Part shown: piece after piece, positions 63,445 to 64,000 of the stretch
Layout of the letters: each line of letters opens with the position of its first letter
Numbering within the stretch: the first letter of the stretch is position 1
Assembly: GCF_004664715.2 (NCBI RefSeq)
Contig: NC_051065.1
Location: 145,967,987-146,031,986, forward strand
DNA length: 64,000 nucleotides
Origin: Peromyscus leucopus
Lineage: Eukaryota > Chordata > Mammalia > Rodentia > Cricetidae
Direction: 5' to 3'
Notes under the pieces: generated by a model
Told to the model about the DNA's origin: nothing
What the model saw: only the letters and a program-made list of their open reading frames with translations
Database searches by the model: none
Position numbers and translations under genes: made by a program

Positions 63445-63603
63445 GTGGGCAGAAATAGTTTTTTCTTTTTCCAAGACAGGATTTCAACGCATCCCTGGCT
63501 GGCCTAGAACATACTATTCAGATCAGTCTGGCCTCATACTCACAGAGATCTGCCTCCTTCTGCCTTCTAAGTACTGGGATTAAAAGCATGCACCACCATG
63601 CCT
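63445..63603 (-). repeat. B1 SINE at the centre of the inverted repeat
   Basis: It shows CCAAGACAGGATTTCAACGC and GGGATTAAAAGCATGCACCA, diverged. Confidence 0.8.
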
Positions 63604-63710
63604 GACTTAGGTACTTTTAAAAGCAATCTAGCAAACAAACTGCTTGGTATTTACTGAGTAAATAGTAAGAAGCTTGATAATGGAAGAGGAGAGAAATAAA
63701 TAATGGCTAG
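63600..63710. repeat. Right arm of an inverted repeat
   Basis: Reverse complement of the left arm. The arms are separated by about 160 bases that contain a B1 element. Confidence 0.92.
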
Positions 63711-63794
63711 CAGAGGCTATGGCCTGGAAGCAAAGTGATGTTTTCTTGTTTGGGTTTTGTTGTTTGTTGTTGAGTTTGACAGTATAGAGACTGA

Positions 63795-63965
63795 GCCAGA
63801 GCCTCATGAAATGCTAGGCAAGTGCTTTTGTCCTGTGTATATCCCCAGGCCTAGTTTTTCTTTTCTTAACTGGAAGACTGTGCCAGGCATGGTGGCCAGC
63901 CTGGTCTACAGAGTGAGTTCCAGGACAGCCAGGACTACACTGAGAAACCCTGTCTTGAAAAGTCA
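63795..63965. repeat. ID remnant (antisense) and B1 fragment (sense)
   Basis: It shows TGCTAGGCAAGTGCTTTTGTC, then GTGCCAGGCATGGTGGCCAG and TTCCAGGACAGCCAGGACTA. Confidence 0.7.
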
Positions 63966-64000
63966 AAGATGGGGTTGTGGGGGAGAAAGACTGTGTTGTT

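Larger units (their letters stand above)
54961..64000. other. Gene-free region downstream of LTBR
   Basis: No exon was recognised on either strand. More than half is SINE, LTR-like or L1-like repeat. CD27 is the next plus-strand gene in human and mouse and would lie beyond the window. Confidence 0.65.

Overview
This is mammalian nuclear DNA from a rodent. Every recognisable protein-coding segment is a short exon bounded by splice consensus, and the introns and intergenic DNA are full of rodent-type SINEs (B1, B2 and ID elements, some B3/B4-like), dinucleotide microsatellites and a few LTR/LINE fragments. The B1 copies with a GGAAAGGYGCAAAGC interior and a composite B1-containing repeat at about 22.44-22.82 kb point to a cricetid (hamster, vole or deer-mouse type) rather than a house mouse or rat. 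That lineage call is inference from repeat style. The order PLEKHG6 / TNFRSF1A / SCNN1A / LTBR is the one known from human 12p13 and mouse chromosome 6.

Layout. 1-284: the last two coding exons of a plus-strand gene that fits PLEKHG6. About 660-14.1 kb: TNFRSF1A (TNF receptor 1) on the minus strand, 10 coding exons, with a 7.1 kb first intron. About 14.1-18.5 kb: intergenic, SINE-rich. About 18.5-41.2 kb: SCNN1A (epithelial sodium channel alpha subunit) on the minus strand, 12 coding exons matching the 13-exon human gene. A glucocorticoid-response-like palindrome lies about 0.7 kb upstream of the likely first exon. 41.3-47.8 kb: intergenic between two divergent genes. 47.85-54.96 kb: LTBR (lymphotoxin-beta receptor) on the plus strand, 10 coding exons, starting in a CpG island. 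55-64 kb: gene-free and repeat-dense, ending in an L1-like fragment with a fold-back inverted repeat.

Two of the genes are TNF-receptor-superfamily members that signal to NF-kB: TNFR1 by a death domain and LTBR by TRAF-binding motifs. The third forms the amiloride-sensitive sodium channel with the beta and gamma subunits and is regulated by glucocorticoids and NEDD4L. They are neighbours by ancestry and do not form a pathway.

The main surprise is that TNFRSF1A and LTBR do not read through as given. TNFRSF1A is one base short in the death-domain exon. LTBR is one base short in each of its last two exons. A fourth one-base loss removes the usual rodent start of SCNN1A from frame. All four lie in or beside short G/C homopolymers with intact conserved coding sequence beyond them, which looks like homopolymer contraction in an insufficiently polished assembly more than true gene loss. 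I found no undescribed system; the other points worth checking are two GC-AG introns, coding and intronic minisatellites, and the inverted duplication at the right end.
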